64,000 nucleotides of DNA. Origin: Chitinophagales bacterium (GTDB lineage Bacteria > Bacteroidota > Bacteroidia > Chitinophagales > Chitinophagaceae). The DNA is taken from positions 232,417-296,416 of the forward strand of contig JAFLBM010000002.1 of assembly GCA_017303455.1 (NCBI GenBank). The letters run 5' to 3'. Each line of letters opens with the position of its first letter. Within the stretch, counting starts at the first letter, position 1. Both the position numbers and the translations under genes were made by a program. Shown piece after piece: positions 32,907 to 40,760 of this stretch. Under the pieces are notes generated by a model. It did no database searches and was not told where the DNA came from. It saw only the letters and a program-made list of their open reading frames with translations.

Positions 32907-34358
32907 ATGAACACTAAAGAAACGATCACCAACGAAACCACAACAACCGAAACAGCCACAGATTCTTTCCGTGACCGGATGGCAACCGTAGATGCCAAAG
33001 GAAAGAGAAAATGGGTGTATGCTCATAAGCCCAAAGGAAAACTGTACAATATCAGGACATGGGTGAGCCTGGGATTTTTTGCCCTGTTCTTCACCCTTCC
33101 TTTTATTTCCCTGCATGGAAGGCCCCTGTTTCTTTTCAATATCCCGGAAGCTGAATTTATCATTTTTGGTAAGGTTTTCTGGCCGCAGGATTTTTTCATT
33201 TTCGGCATCATCATGATCACATTTATTGTGTTCATCGTTTTATTTACGGCCGCATTTGGACGTTTATTCTGTGGCTGGGTGTGCCCGCAAACCATTTTCC
33301 TGGAAATGCTGTTCCGCAAACTTGAATACCTGATCGAAGGAGATGCTCCCCGGCAAAAATTGCTGAATAAAGGCCCATGGACGGCTGAGAAAATTCGTAA
33401 GAAAACGATCAAGCATATTGTCTTCTACCTTGTCGCTTTTATCATCGCTAATTTCTTCCTGGCCTATATAATTGGTATCAAAGAACTGGAGAAGATCATT
33501 ACAGAACCTATCAGCCAGCATGTGGTGGGTTTTATGTCCATCATCATTTTTACCAGCATTTTTTATTTCGTGTATGTTTATTTCAGGGAACAAGCCTGCA
33601 CGGTAATCTGTCCCTATGGCCGCTTACAAAGTGTTTTACTTGATCGCAACTCCATGATCGTTGCCTATGATTATAAAAGAGGTGAACCCAGGGGAAAACT
33701 GAAAAAGATAAAACCGGCCGATGTAAATACCGGTGACTGTATTGATTGTTTCCAATGTGTGAAAGTATGCCCGACAGGTATTGATATCCGGAATGGTACC
33801 CAGATGGAATGTGTGGGTTGTACGGCCTGCATTGATGCCTGCAACAAAATGATGGATGCGGTCGGCAAACCAAGAGGTCTTATCCGTTATGCTTCCGAAA
33901 ATGGTATTGCCGATCATCAGCCGCTCCGCTATACCGGCCGGATGAAATTTTATACGGGTGTGCTTATTGTACTGGCCGGCTTACTGACCATCCTGCTTCT
34001 TACCCGTAAAGATGTTGACGGAACCATTATCCGCACCACCGGTTTGACCTACCAGGAAAGAGGAAAAGACTCCTTATCGAATCTTTACTCTATTACCGTA
34101 CAGAATAAAACCATGCTTGATATTCCTGTAACACTTAAGCTGGAAGGCGATGAGGCTGCAACAGGAAAAATAGAACTGGTTGGTACAAAGAATATTCATG
34201 TAAAACAGAGCGGGCAAGGCAGCGGTACTTTCTTTGTTGTACTGCCTAACACTGCGTTAAAGTCAAGAAAGACAAAGCTGCGGATAGGCATTTATGAAGG
34301 CGATAAAAAGATAACAGAGCTTAGCACCAATTTTATGGGGCCGTTCAGGAGATATTGA
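32907..34358 (+). CDS. ccoG: Cytochrome oxidase accessory iron-sulfur protein CcoG
   Basis: 483 residues. Membrane helices about 50-70, 85-110, 160-180, 195-215 and 340-360. FCGWVCPQTIFLEMLFRKLEYLIEGD is the CcoG/FixG signature, and two 4Fe-4S ferredoxin motifs follow (CIDCFQCVKVCP and CVGCTACIDACNKMM). The C-terminal periplasmic domain (about 365-483) is Ig-like. CcoG helps deliver copper to cbb3 oxidase, probably as a Cu(II) reductase. Spacing of 16 nt to ccoP and 27 nt to fixH indicates one operon. Confidence 0.96.
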   Translation: MNTKETITNETTTTETATDSFRDRMATVDAKGKRKWVYAHKPKGKLYNIRTWVSLGFFALFFTLPFISLHGRPLFLFNIPEAEFIIFGKVFWPQDFFIFGIIMITFIVFIVLFTAAFGRLFCGWVCPQTIFLEMLFRKLEYLIEGDAPRQKLLNKGPWTAEKIRKKTIKHIVFYLVAFIIANFFLAYIIGIKELEKIITEPISQHVVGFMSIIIFTSIFYFVYVYFREQACTVICPYGRLQSVLLDRNSMIVAYDYKRGEPRGKLKKIKPADVNTGDCIDCFQCVKVCPTGIDIRNGTQMECVGCTACIDACNKMMDAVGKPRGLIRYASENGIADHQPLRYTGRMKFYTGVLIVLAGLLTILLLTRKDVDGTIIRTTGLTYQERGKDSLSNLYSITVQNKTMLDIPVTLKLEGDEAATGKIELVGTKNIHVKQSGQGSGTFFVVLPNTALKSRKTKLRIGIYEGDKKITELSTNFMGPFRRY

Positions 34359-34385
34359 TCATTCAACCACAAATAAATTACAACT

Positions 34386-34823
34386 ATGAATTGGGGAAAT
34401 AAATTACTGGTAACCTTTATCGTATTCGGCGCAGGAATGGGAGTACTGGTTTATAAATCCATGAACACCACCTATGAGCTGGTGGAAAAAGATTATTACA
34501 AAAAAGAACTTCGCTACCAGGAAGTCATAGACGGTGCTAACAGGGCCAATGCATTAAGTGCGGCTGCCAGCCTGCAGCAGACTGACAGTGGTATTGTATT
34601 ACAGTTTCCGGAAGAAATGAAAAACCAGGCAGTCACGGGTTCTGTGCTGTTCTATTGTGCCTATAATCAGAAACAGGATAAAAGATTTGAGCTGAAGGTT
34701 AACCCCGGGGGCATCCAGGTATTCAGCAATACCCAGATCGTACCCGGAAATTATACCGTAAAGATCGGATGGAACAGTAATGGTACAGATTATTACACGG
34801 AAAAAGCATTAACCGTACTGTAA
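34386..34823 (+). CDS. fixH: FixH/CcoH family protein
   Basis: 145 residues. One N-terminal membrane helix (KLLVTFIVFGAGMGVLVYKSM) followed by NTTYELVEKDYYKKELRYQEVIDGANRANAL, the FixH motif, and a beta-rich periplasmic domain. FixH/CcoH assists cbb3 assembly, likely together with CcoI. It lies between ccoG and the SafE-like gene, 1 nt before the next start. Confidence 0.9.
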   Translation: MNWGNKLLVTFIVFGAGMGVLVYKSMNTTYELVEKDYYKKELRYQEVIDGANRANALSAAASLQQTDSGIVLQFPEEMKNQAVTGSVLFYCAYNQKQDKRFELKVNPGGIQVFSNTQIVPGNYTVKIGWNSNGTDYYTEKALTVL

Positions 34824-34824
34824 A

Positions 34825-35541
34825 ATGATATGGCCTGTCATCATAGCGGGTTTTACATTAGGAGCTGTGGGCAGCCTGCATTGCGTGGGTATGTGCGGGC
34901 CTTTAAGTCTTGCTTTGCCAACACAGCATTTATCCCGTACAAAGAAATTTGTATCCCTGCTGCTTTACCAGTTTGGACGTATCATCACCTATTCGGTTTT
35001 CGGTTTGTTGTTTGGCCTGGCAGGCAGAAGTATTTATATGGCAGGCATTCAACAGCGGTTTTCCATTCTTTTGGGTGTCATCATCCTGCTGTTATCCTTA
35101 TTTTATTTCCTCCGCAAAACAAGATTACGTATTGCTTTTCTTGACCAGTTCTATATTTTTATTCAACAACTTATCAGCGGCCTTTTACGTAAAGCAAAGG
35201 GCCCCGCCGGTTTTTTCCTCATGGGGATTGCCAACGGTTTTTTACCCTGTGGCATGGTTTACCTCGCCATCGCCGCTGCCATTTCATCATCCGGCATAAG
35301 CCAGGCTGTAGCATTTATGGCCGCTTTTGGTGCGGGTACATTACCTGCTATGATGATCGTTGCTTATTTAGGACAGGTGATAAGCTTACCCGTTCGCCAG
35401 GCGATGCGTAAAGCAGTTCCGTATTTTGTAGTGCTCATGGCTGTTGTGCTTATTCTGCGGGGATTGAACTTAGGTATTCCTTATATAAGCCCTGATCTGC
35501 CGGCGCAGTCAACTACGGATGCGGCTATTAATTGCCATTAG
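34825..35541 (+). CDS. SafE/UreH-type membrane protein of the cbb3 locus
   Basis: 238 residues with about six helices. The N-terminal GAVGSLHCVGMCGPLSLAL motif is characteristic of the sulfite exporter TauE/SafE-like (UreH domain) proteins found at the end of cco clusters in Bacteroidota. The conserved HCVGMCG suggests metal (copper) handling; transport of sulfite is only a family label. It is adjacent to fixH and is the last gene of the locus. Confidence 0.88.
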   Translation: MIWPVIIAGFTLGAVGSLHCVGMCGPLSLALPTQHLSRTKKFVSLLLYQFGRIITYSVFGLLFGLAGRSIYMAGIQQRFSILLGVIILLLSLFYFLRKTRLRIAFLDQFYIFIQQLISGLLRKAKGPAGFFLMGIANGFLPCGMVYLAIAAAISSSGISQAVAFMAAFGAGTLPAMMIVAYLGQVISLPVRQAMRKAVPYFVVLMAVVLILRGLNLGIPYISPDLPAQSTTDAAINCH

Positions 35542-35572
35542 TAATTCTTCAACCAGACTTGCTTTCATTTCA

Positions 35573-36259
35573 TCAGATCGCCCGGGCCATTCTTTTCACC
35601 GACATATAAATGATCGTCATGAAAATGGCAAAGACCATGATCATGCTCCAGGGGTATATATTCCGGAAAGGATGGATCAGCATATAACCGATATCCGCAA
35701 ATAATTCAAAGGGATTGGTGAGAATATCCCAGCTGTTGAACCGCATGAACCGGCCAATATAAATGCCCCATGCATTTAGCCACATGACCGGCAGGAGGAA
35801 TAAGAATTCATTCTTATACTGGAAACAATGCCGGAAAATCTTTTCGATCTGCCGGATCGATAAGATACCCAGCAGCAAACCATTCCAGGCAAAGGAGAAG
35901 ATCAATGTCAGGTCGAACCAGCGGGAAGAACCTTCCTGGAATTCCAGGTGAAAAAGATCCGTGATGATATAAAATGAATTGGGCAGAAATAATAACCACA
36001 CTGCAATGACCAAAACGAATTTCCATTTATTTTCGATCCACCCGGGTCTTTTCTCCAGTTGGGAAGAAATATAATAAGGAACGAAAGCCAGGAATAAATT
36101 CCAGGGCATGAAAGCAAATAACAAACTTCCCGTTATAATGATCCTCGCCGCTTCCAGTAAAAGGCTGAACAGGCAGGATAGTAATAACCATTTCTCCATT
36201 TCTGTCCGCTGAAAATAGAGAAGCTTTAAATATTTATTTTGTTGCAGTACTTGCAGCAT
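35573..36259 (-). CDS. DUF1361 membrane protein
   Basis: 228 residues from the ATG at 36259; a longer frame to 36292 overlaps the kinase gene and is rejected. About seven helices. MPWNLFLAFVPYYIS, LFLPNSFYIITDLFHLEF and WFDLTLIFSFAWNGLLLGILS are the DUF1361 landmarks. Function unknown. It begins one base after the stop of the diacylglycerol kinase gene, so they are co-transcribed, and is convergent with the cbb3 locus. Confidence 0.87.
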   Translation of the reverse strand: MLQVLQQNKYLKLLYFQRTEMEKWLLLSCLFSLLLEAARIIITGSLLFAFMPWNLFLAFVPYYISSQLEKRPGWIENKWKFVLVIAVWLLFLPNSFYIITDLFHLEFQEGSSRWFDLTLIFSFAWNGLLLGILSIRQIEKIFRHCFQYKNEFLFLLPVMWLNAWGIYIGRFMRFNSWDILTNPFELFADIGYMLIHPFRNIYPWSMIMVFAIFMTIIYMSVKRMARAI

Positions 36260-36260
36260 A

Positions 36261-36632
36261 TTAAAAAAGTTTAGGAATAAAAATGAGGGCACCCGTTACC
36301 ACAGCCGTTATAGCAGCCAGCAAAACAGCCGCAGCCGCCACATCTTTGATGTATTTTACTTTCGGATGCTGTTCCGGCGATAAATGATCCATAATGGCTT
36401 CAATGGCAGTATTGAATACTTCAGCAACCCATACAAAGCCGGTTACGATCACCAGGGCAATGAGCTCTGTTTTTGAAACCCCGAAAAACAAAGCGGCCAT
36501 AAAAACAATAGCAGTAGCTAACAGGTGGATGATGGCATTGTGCTGGTTACGGAAAAAACTGCTCACACCATCTATTGCATACAGGATACTACGCCACCGG
36601 GCCTGCACAGAAAAGGATTGTTTTGTTTTCAT
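36261..36632 (-). CDS. dgkA: Diacylglycerol kinase (DgkA) family protein
   Basis: 123 residues, three membrane helices. The signature EVFNTAIEAIMDHLSPEQHPKVKYIKDVAAAAVLL holds the conserved Glu and Lys residues of prokaryotic diacylglycerol or undecaprenol kinases. It phosphorylates a lipid alcohol in the inner membrane. The start overlaps the end of the ferritin-like gene by 4 bp (ATGA). Confidence 0.93.
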   Translation of the reverse strand: MKTKQSFSVQARWRSILYAIDGVSSFFRNQHNAIIHLLATAIVFMAALFFGVSKTELIALVIVTGFVWVAEVFNTAIEAIMDHLSPEQHPKVKYIKDVAAAAVLLAAITAVVTGALIFIPKLF

Positions 36633-37381
36633 ACTGTAATTTTAATTGCATGATGTAAAGAACCTGTCACAGGAAACGAGGACCTTTTCCCTTTTATCAT
36701 TCGTTCACACTTCATAAATTCAAACCAATTCTCACGGGCAAAAGAAAAAAGAGTGTAGCCGCCTGCTTTCACAACTCTGTAATGTGTTGCCCATACCATC
36801 ACAATGGTTCCGGCCATTAAGACCTTATGAAGAAACCGGGAACACCCAACTGACAGTCGTGATTTTCTGCTGTACACCTGTTGTAATGTGTATGACTGAA
36901 AACGAAGATGCATTTCCTCATCCACGAGTATTTGTGTGCATAAGTGTTGCAGCAATTCCGACCGGGTGGCCTTATAAAGTGCTTTGTAATAAACCATCGC
37001 AATAATCTCGGCGGTGAGCAAAACAGTAACAGTTCCCTCAAGCCCCGCCAGGATTCTTAATCTCCTGAAAATAGCATCCAGCCAGTGATGCCGGAGCTTC
37101 TCCATACCCTGCATCTCCATAAACTTCCCCAGTACCATCGCATGATCCTGTTCCTCCTTGATAAACACTTTGACTGTACTGGTATAGCTTTCATCATTCA
37201 GGCTACCGGCAAACTGGATAAAATGTTTCCCCTCCGAGTGTTCACCCCGCTGAAACTGGCTAAGAGATGCTGTAATTGTTTCTCTTTCAGCTGGTGTTAG
37301 TGATCTGTTTTCATTCCAGTCGATATGATCAAAATGATTGCGGTTAGAGAGAAAGTACTGTTCCCATGATTTAAAGTGCAT
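36629..37381 (-). CDS. Ferritin-like di-iron protein of unknown function
   Basis: 250 residues. Four carboxylate/His groups typical of a ferritin-like four-helix bundle are visible: EGKH (about 50-53), EEQDHAMV (about 76-83), TAEIIAMVYY (about 123-132) and DEEMHLRF (about 153-160). The C-terminal 60 residues contain a hydrophobic stretch (VLMAGTIVMVWATHY) and a basic tail. It resembles Coq7- or rubrerythrin-like di-iron oxidases but I cannot assign a substrate. It sits between creD and dgkA. Confidence 0.7.
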   Translation of the reverse strand: MHFKSWEQYFLSNRNHFDHIDWNENRSLTPAERETITASLSQFQRGEHSEGKHFIQFAGSLNDESYTSTVKVFIKEEQDHAMVLGKFMEMQGMEKLRHHWLDAIFRRLRILAGLEGTVTVLLTAEIIAMVYYKALYKATRSELLQHLCTQILVDEEMHLRFQSYTLQQVYSRKSRLSVGCSRFLHKVLMAGTIVMVWATHYRVVKAGGYTLFSFARENWFEFMKCERMIKGKRSSFPVTGSLHHAIKITV

Positions 37382-37397
37382 AGAATAGGCTTTAAGT

Positions 37398-38699
37398 TTA
37401 CCATTGAATTTTCCTTGAGAAATACATCACCACTGCCAGCGTCAGGAACAAACCAATACTTCCCAGCAATAAAGCGTAATCCTGTAATTGTAAAATGGTA
37501 AATACATAGGAATAGAGTAATACCAATACAAACGACAGGAGCATGGATAATTTTGATGACCCTAATAACCCTTTCACAAACCAGGTGATCAGTCCAACGG
37601 TAGCGAGTGCCGCAATACCATAAGCGGTATTGAAACCCACATACTCAGAAAATGATAATAACAGTGTATAGAAAAGGATAAGGGCAAAACCAATTAAGGC
37701 ATACTGCACAGGGTGTACGGATTTTTTATTCGTGGTCTCAATTAAAAAGAAAGCGGTGAACGTAAGCAGGATACAGAGAATGGCATACTTCACCGAACGC
37801 ATCGTCTTCTGGTAACCATTCACAGGAATAAAAAGATCGGTACCAAAAGACGCCGCAGAAAGGATATAACTGTCGTTCCTCCATTGCTGGGGAAAGGAAC
37901 GGGTCAGTGACAGGCTTTTCCATTGTGCAGAGAAACCGCTGTCGGCGATATCTGAAGTAACCGGTAACTGGCTGCCGGTGAAACTGGGGTCCGGCCAGGC
38001 CGATTGCATCGTTACTGTTGTTTCCTTACCAACAGGAGTATACATCAGTTGTTCTGATCCGCTTACCTGTATGCTGCCTGAAAAGCTGATGCCGTTTGCA
38101 ATATCAGTTTCCGCCAAAGTTACCGGTGCAACAAATGCTTCTTTGAATACTGCATTATTGATCAGTTGAGGTGCCAGTGACAGCAGCGAATCATTCCACT
38201 TCATTTTGATCTCTTCCTTCAACCCCCGGCTGTCGGTAATGCCCATGCAGATATACGCTTCATTCCATAAAAGATCAGCACTGTTTACTTTGATCTTAGT
38301 TAAGGGGAGCGAAGAAAATTTCCCGCTGATGGATATATCGGCAGTGTACAACATCACCTCATAAATACCCCGGTATTTTTTAACCGGTGCCACTGTTGAC
38401 TTCATATCCAGCTTATCCGGTAAAAAATAAGCCAGTTGCCGGCTATGACTTACCGTTCCGTTAGAAGCAGTGATCTTTTCATCAAAAGGTATCACTAATA
38501 CAGGCCCGGTAATATTTTGCCCGCCCGCCCATTTACTGCTTACTTCTGTGACGGCTTCTTTTTGGCGCTGCTCTCTTTCTTTGATCAGATCCTGTACAAA
38601 GAAAGCAGGTACCAGTAATAATAATACCAGTACCCCGATCATCAGCCCTTTGATCAGCAGTTTACTTTTTTGCCAGATGTTGTTAATAGTTGATTCCAT
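37398..38699 (-). CDS. creD: Cell envelope integrity protein CreD
   Basis: 433 residues. One N-terminal helix (LLIKGLMIGVLVLLLLVPAFFV), a large periplasmic domain (about 40-300: ENITGPVLVIPF-like motif GQNITGPVLVIPF) and five or so C-terminal helices, with EYVGFNTAYGIAALATVGLI in the conserved block. CreD is a CreBC-regulon inner-membrane protein linked to envelope stress and beta-lactam tolerance. Here it follows two small membrane proteins and a winged-helix regulator, a common Bacteroidota arrangement. Confidence 0.94.
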   Translation of the reverse strand: MESTINNIWQKSKLLIKGLMIGVLVLLLLVPAFFVQDLIKEREQRQKEAVTEVSSKWAGGQNITGPVLVIPFDEKITASNGTVSHSRQLAYFLPDKLDMKSTVAPVKKYRGIYEVMLYTADISISGKFSSLPLTKIKVNSADLLWNEAYICMGITDSRGLKEEIKMKWNDSLLSLAPQLINNAVFKEAFVAPVTLAETDIANGISFSGSIQVSGSEQLMYTPVGKETTVTMQSAWPDPSFTGSQLPVTSDIADSGFSAQWKSLSLTRSFPQQWRNDSYILSAASFGTDLFIPVNGYQKTMRSVKYAILCILLTFTAFFLIETTNKKSVHPVQYALIGFALILFYTLLLSFSEYVGFNTAYGIAALATVGLITWFVKGLLGSSKLSMLLSFVLVLLYSYVFTILQLQDYALLLGSIGLFLTLAVVMYFSRKIQW

Positions 38700-38702
38700 T
38701 AT

Positions 38703-39140
38703 TTATAGTTTAATTTTTTCAGAATAATATGCAATGAGCAACAGGAATTGTTTTATCCGTATCGTAAGGGTTACAAACACTACTGCATATACCGGCCATG
38801 CAAATACTATTACTTCAATATCCGCTGACCCTCCACCGGTAAATAAGGCGATAAGCTGCAGGTTGAAAAGAATGGCCAGCATCACGGCGGCGTACCAGCA
38901 TACTATTTTCCAGTTCACCTGCATGGGCGACTCCATGATCAGCGAAAGAAAAAGCCAGGAAAGTAAAAGGGAAGGCAATCCACCCAGTGAACCCACAAGT
39001 ACTGTTATGAAAAAAGTAGTGAAGATGTTCTCATCACCCATAAATCCATGCTCGGGATAAACCAGCAGCACGGAAATTCCCATTCCGCAAACCAGTACAG
39101 ATAAAAACCATGTATTTGTTATGTGCAGAAATGTTCTCAT
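38703..39140 (-). CDS. Small membrane protein in the creD cluster
   Basis: 145 residues from the ATG at 39140, which overlaps the stop of the upstream gene by 4 bp (ATGA). Four hydrophobic segments (about 9-27, 40-65, 75-97, 105-135). No recognised family. It ends 3 nt before creD, so it is probably translated with it. Function unknown. Confidence 0.7.
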   Translation of the reverse strand: MRTFLHITNTWFLSVLVCGMGISVLLVYPEHGFMGDENIFTTFFITVLVGSLGGLPSLLLSWLFLSLIMESPMQVNWKIVCWYAAVMLAILFNLQLIALFTGGGSADIEVIVFAWPVYAVVFVTLTIRIKQFLLLIAYYSEKIKL

Positions 39141-39640
39141 GATTCTTCGTTTACTGTTTCCGCTTCTTCCAGCCACAAGATTTTCTTATAACAAATAGCT
39201 AAAGGGAACAAGCCAATAATTCCAAAAGAGCAATCGATCAGTCGCCACCAGAACGGGATATCCCTGAAATACCCGGCTATCAGTGCAAAAGGAACGATCA
39301 GTAAACAGGCATACATACCAAACTCGATCACCCATTTATTCCGCACAGGATCTTTATACGGCCCGATGAATACAAGTGCCAGAACAAAATGTGCAAAGGC
39401 CAGCCAGTCATACCCGTAAAAAAGAAAAGAATACTGTTTACCTGTTGCCAGGATGCCGGTATAGACTTTTTCAAGCCATAGTCCTATAAATGAATCACTG
39501 GAAAAAAAGGGGATCATAAAAGAGAGCCCTTGTTCAACCGGGATCGCCCTTATCCCGCTGGCAACAAGGGCCAGCATAAAGAACAGGAGCCAGTTTCTTA
39601 TTATTTTTTTATTTTTTTCTATTCTAAAAGTGCTTTGCAT
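39137..39640 (-). CDS. Membrane protein in the creD cluster
   Basis: 167 residues from the ATG at 39640 (QSTFRIEKNKKIIRN). Four or five hydrophobic segments. A TTG at 39658 could extend it by six codons, but the ATG is more likely. Its start codon lies inside a CTTTG/CAAAG dyad shared with the upstream cluster promoter. It lies 24 nt after the regulator stop. No recognised family. Confidence 0.7.
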   Translation of the reverse strand: MQSTFRIEKNKKIIRNWLLFFMLALVASGIRAIPVEQGLSFMIPFFSSDSFIGLWLEKVYTGILATGKQYSFLFYGYDWLAFAHFVLALVFIGPYKDPVRNKWVIEFGMYACLLIVPFALIAGYFRDIPFWWRLIDCSFGIIGLFPLAICYKKILWLEEAETVNEES

Positions 39641-39648
39641 TACAAAGT
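39632..39648. promoter_or_regulatory. Operator-like motif, copy 2 (creD cluster)
   Basis: GCTTTGCATTACAAAGT at 39632-39648: CTTTG and CAAAG arms with a 5-nt spacer. It repeats the dyad at 40640-40656 in 15 of 17 positions. It overlaps the start codon of the gene at 39640. Confidence 0.5.
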
Positions 39649-39664
39649 GATTAAACAAAAAAAA

Positions 39665-39964
39665 TTATTTTATCCCCTTTATCATATTTTCCAGCGCTGT
39701 GATATGGTCTGTAAATGCTTTCTCCCCTGATTTAGTCACCGCATAGGTGGTATTCGTTTTCTTTCCGATAAATCCTTTATGCACTTTGATATACCCGTTC
39801 TCTTCCAGGTTCACCAGGTGTGTGGCCAGGTTGCCATCCGTTACTTCCAGCATTTGCTTCAGGTCATTAAAGTTCACTTCCTCATTCACCAGCAGGATGC
39901 TCATCACCCCGAGGCGGATGCGGTTATCAAAAACCTTATTTAAACCTGTGATCGGATTCTTCAT
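39665..39964 (-). CDS. Winged-helix transcriptional regulator
   Basis: 99 residues, a stand-alone winged helix of the type found next to creD in Bacteroidota. HTH at about 28-52 (NFNDLKQMLEVTDGNLATHLVNLEENGYI) and wing at 54-75 (VHKGFIGKKTNTTYAVTKSGEKAF). No sensor domain is present. It probably represses this membrane-protein cluster through the repeated CTTTG-N5-CAAAG dyads; that is an inference from position. Confidence 0.87.
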   Translation of the reverse strand: MKNPITGLNKVFDNRIRLGVMSILLVNEEVNFNDLKQMLEVTDGNLATHLVNLEENGYIKVHKGFIGKKTNTTYAVTKSGEKAFTDHITALENMIKGIK

Positions 39965-39981
39965 GTTCTAAATTTAGACGA

Positions 39982-40632
39982 TCAGGCCGCTTTACGTTCA
40001 TATTTCCACCACATGCTGATACCATATATAATGTGCAGCACACCAAAACCGATGGCCCAGAAATATAAGCCCTTACCCACCCACTGCATATTGATCAGCC
40101 CCAGCACTATTTCACAGTAACCCAGGTAACGGATATCAGTCAGCGTATACTTGCTTGCATTCACCAACGCCAGCCCGTAAAAGATCAGACAGGCCGGTGC
40201 CACAAAACGCCAGTCATTGTATTGCAACATTCCTAAGATGAATAAAGCCCCGGCTGCCAGCGGGATCAGCATATTCCACATCAACCGGCGGGAAGTGGGA
40301 TTCCATAAGGAGGTTCCTTCATTGCTTGATTTGCGCCAGGTAAAATAAAAAGCAGCCATAAAAGCCGCAGCAAAAACAGCTGCTGCTAACCCTAATAATT
40401 GAAGTTTCAAGGTAGCAAAAGCAGTATCCGAATACCCGCCTCTCTCATCATACGCTGTATAATAATTTTTAAATAGTATATAGCGGGCAATGGCAGCACC
40501 TGCCAGTGCAAAAAGCCCTGCGGCCACCCCGCTCAGCCCGCTGAGAGAAATAAAACGGGAAGATCGTTCCATCAGCTGGCGGATATCCCGGATGTCTTTG
40601 AGAGAGTCGGTTGGTTGGTTATGTTCGCTCAT
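39982..40632 (-). CDS. Membrane protein heading the creD cluster
   Basis: 216 residues from the ATG at 40632 (SEHNQPTDSLKDIRDIRQLMERSSRF). A cytoplasmic N-terminus of about 30 residues is followed by six hydrophobic segments. I recognise it only as a type commonly placed before winged-helix regulators in this phylum. It ends 17 nt before the regulator gene, so the two are co-transcribed. Confidence 0.72.
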   Translation of the reverse strand: MSEHNQPTDSLKDIRDIRQLMERSSRFISLSGLSGVAAGLFALAGAAIARYILFKNYYTAYDERGGYSDTAFATLKLQLLGLAAAVFAAAFMAAFYFTWRKSSNEGTSLWNPTSRRLMWNMLIPLAAGALFILGMLQYNDWRFVAPACLIFYGLALVNASKYTLTDIRYLGYCEIVLGLINMQWVGKGLYFWAIGFGVLHIIYGISMWWKYERKAA

Positions 40633-40639
40633 AAAAAGC

Positions 40640-40656
40640 ACTTTGAATTACAAAGT
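40640..40656. promoter_or_regulatory. Operator-like motif, copy 1 (creD cluster)
   Basis: ACTTTG-AATTA-CAAAGT at 40640-40656, a perfect 6-bp dyad 8 nt upstream of the first gene of the cluster. On the minus strand it includes TTACTTTG (40657-40650, one mismatch to TAnnTTTG), with TTTG 20 nt further upstream, so the dyad overlaps the promoter. A near-identical copy lies at 39632-39648. Confidence 0.55.
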
Positions 40657-40760
40657 AAATGAGCCAAACCCGTACTTCCAAATAATTTTACCAGTGCATT
40701 ACCTGTTTACAGTGATTTAACAATAGCACTATTCCCGGCGGTTCGTATTTTTACCGGGTA

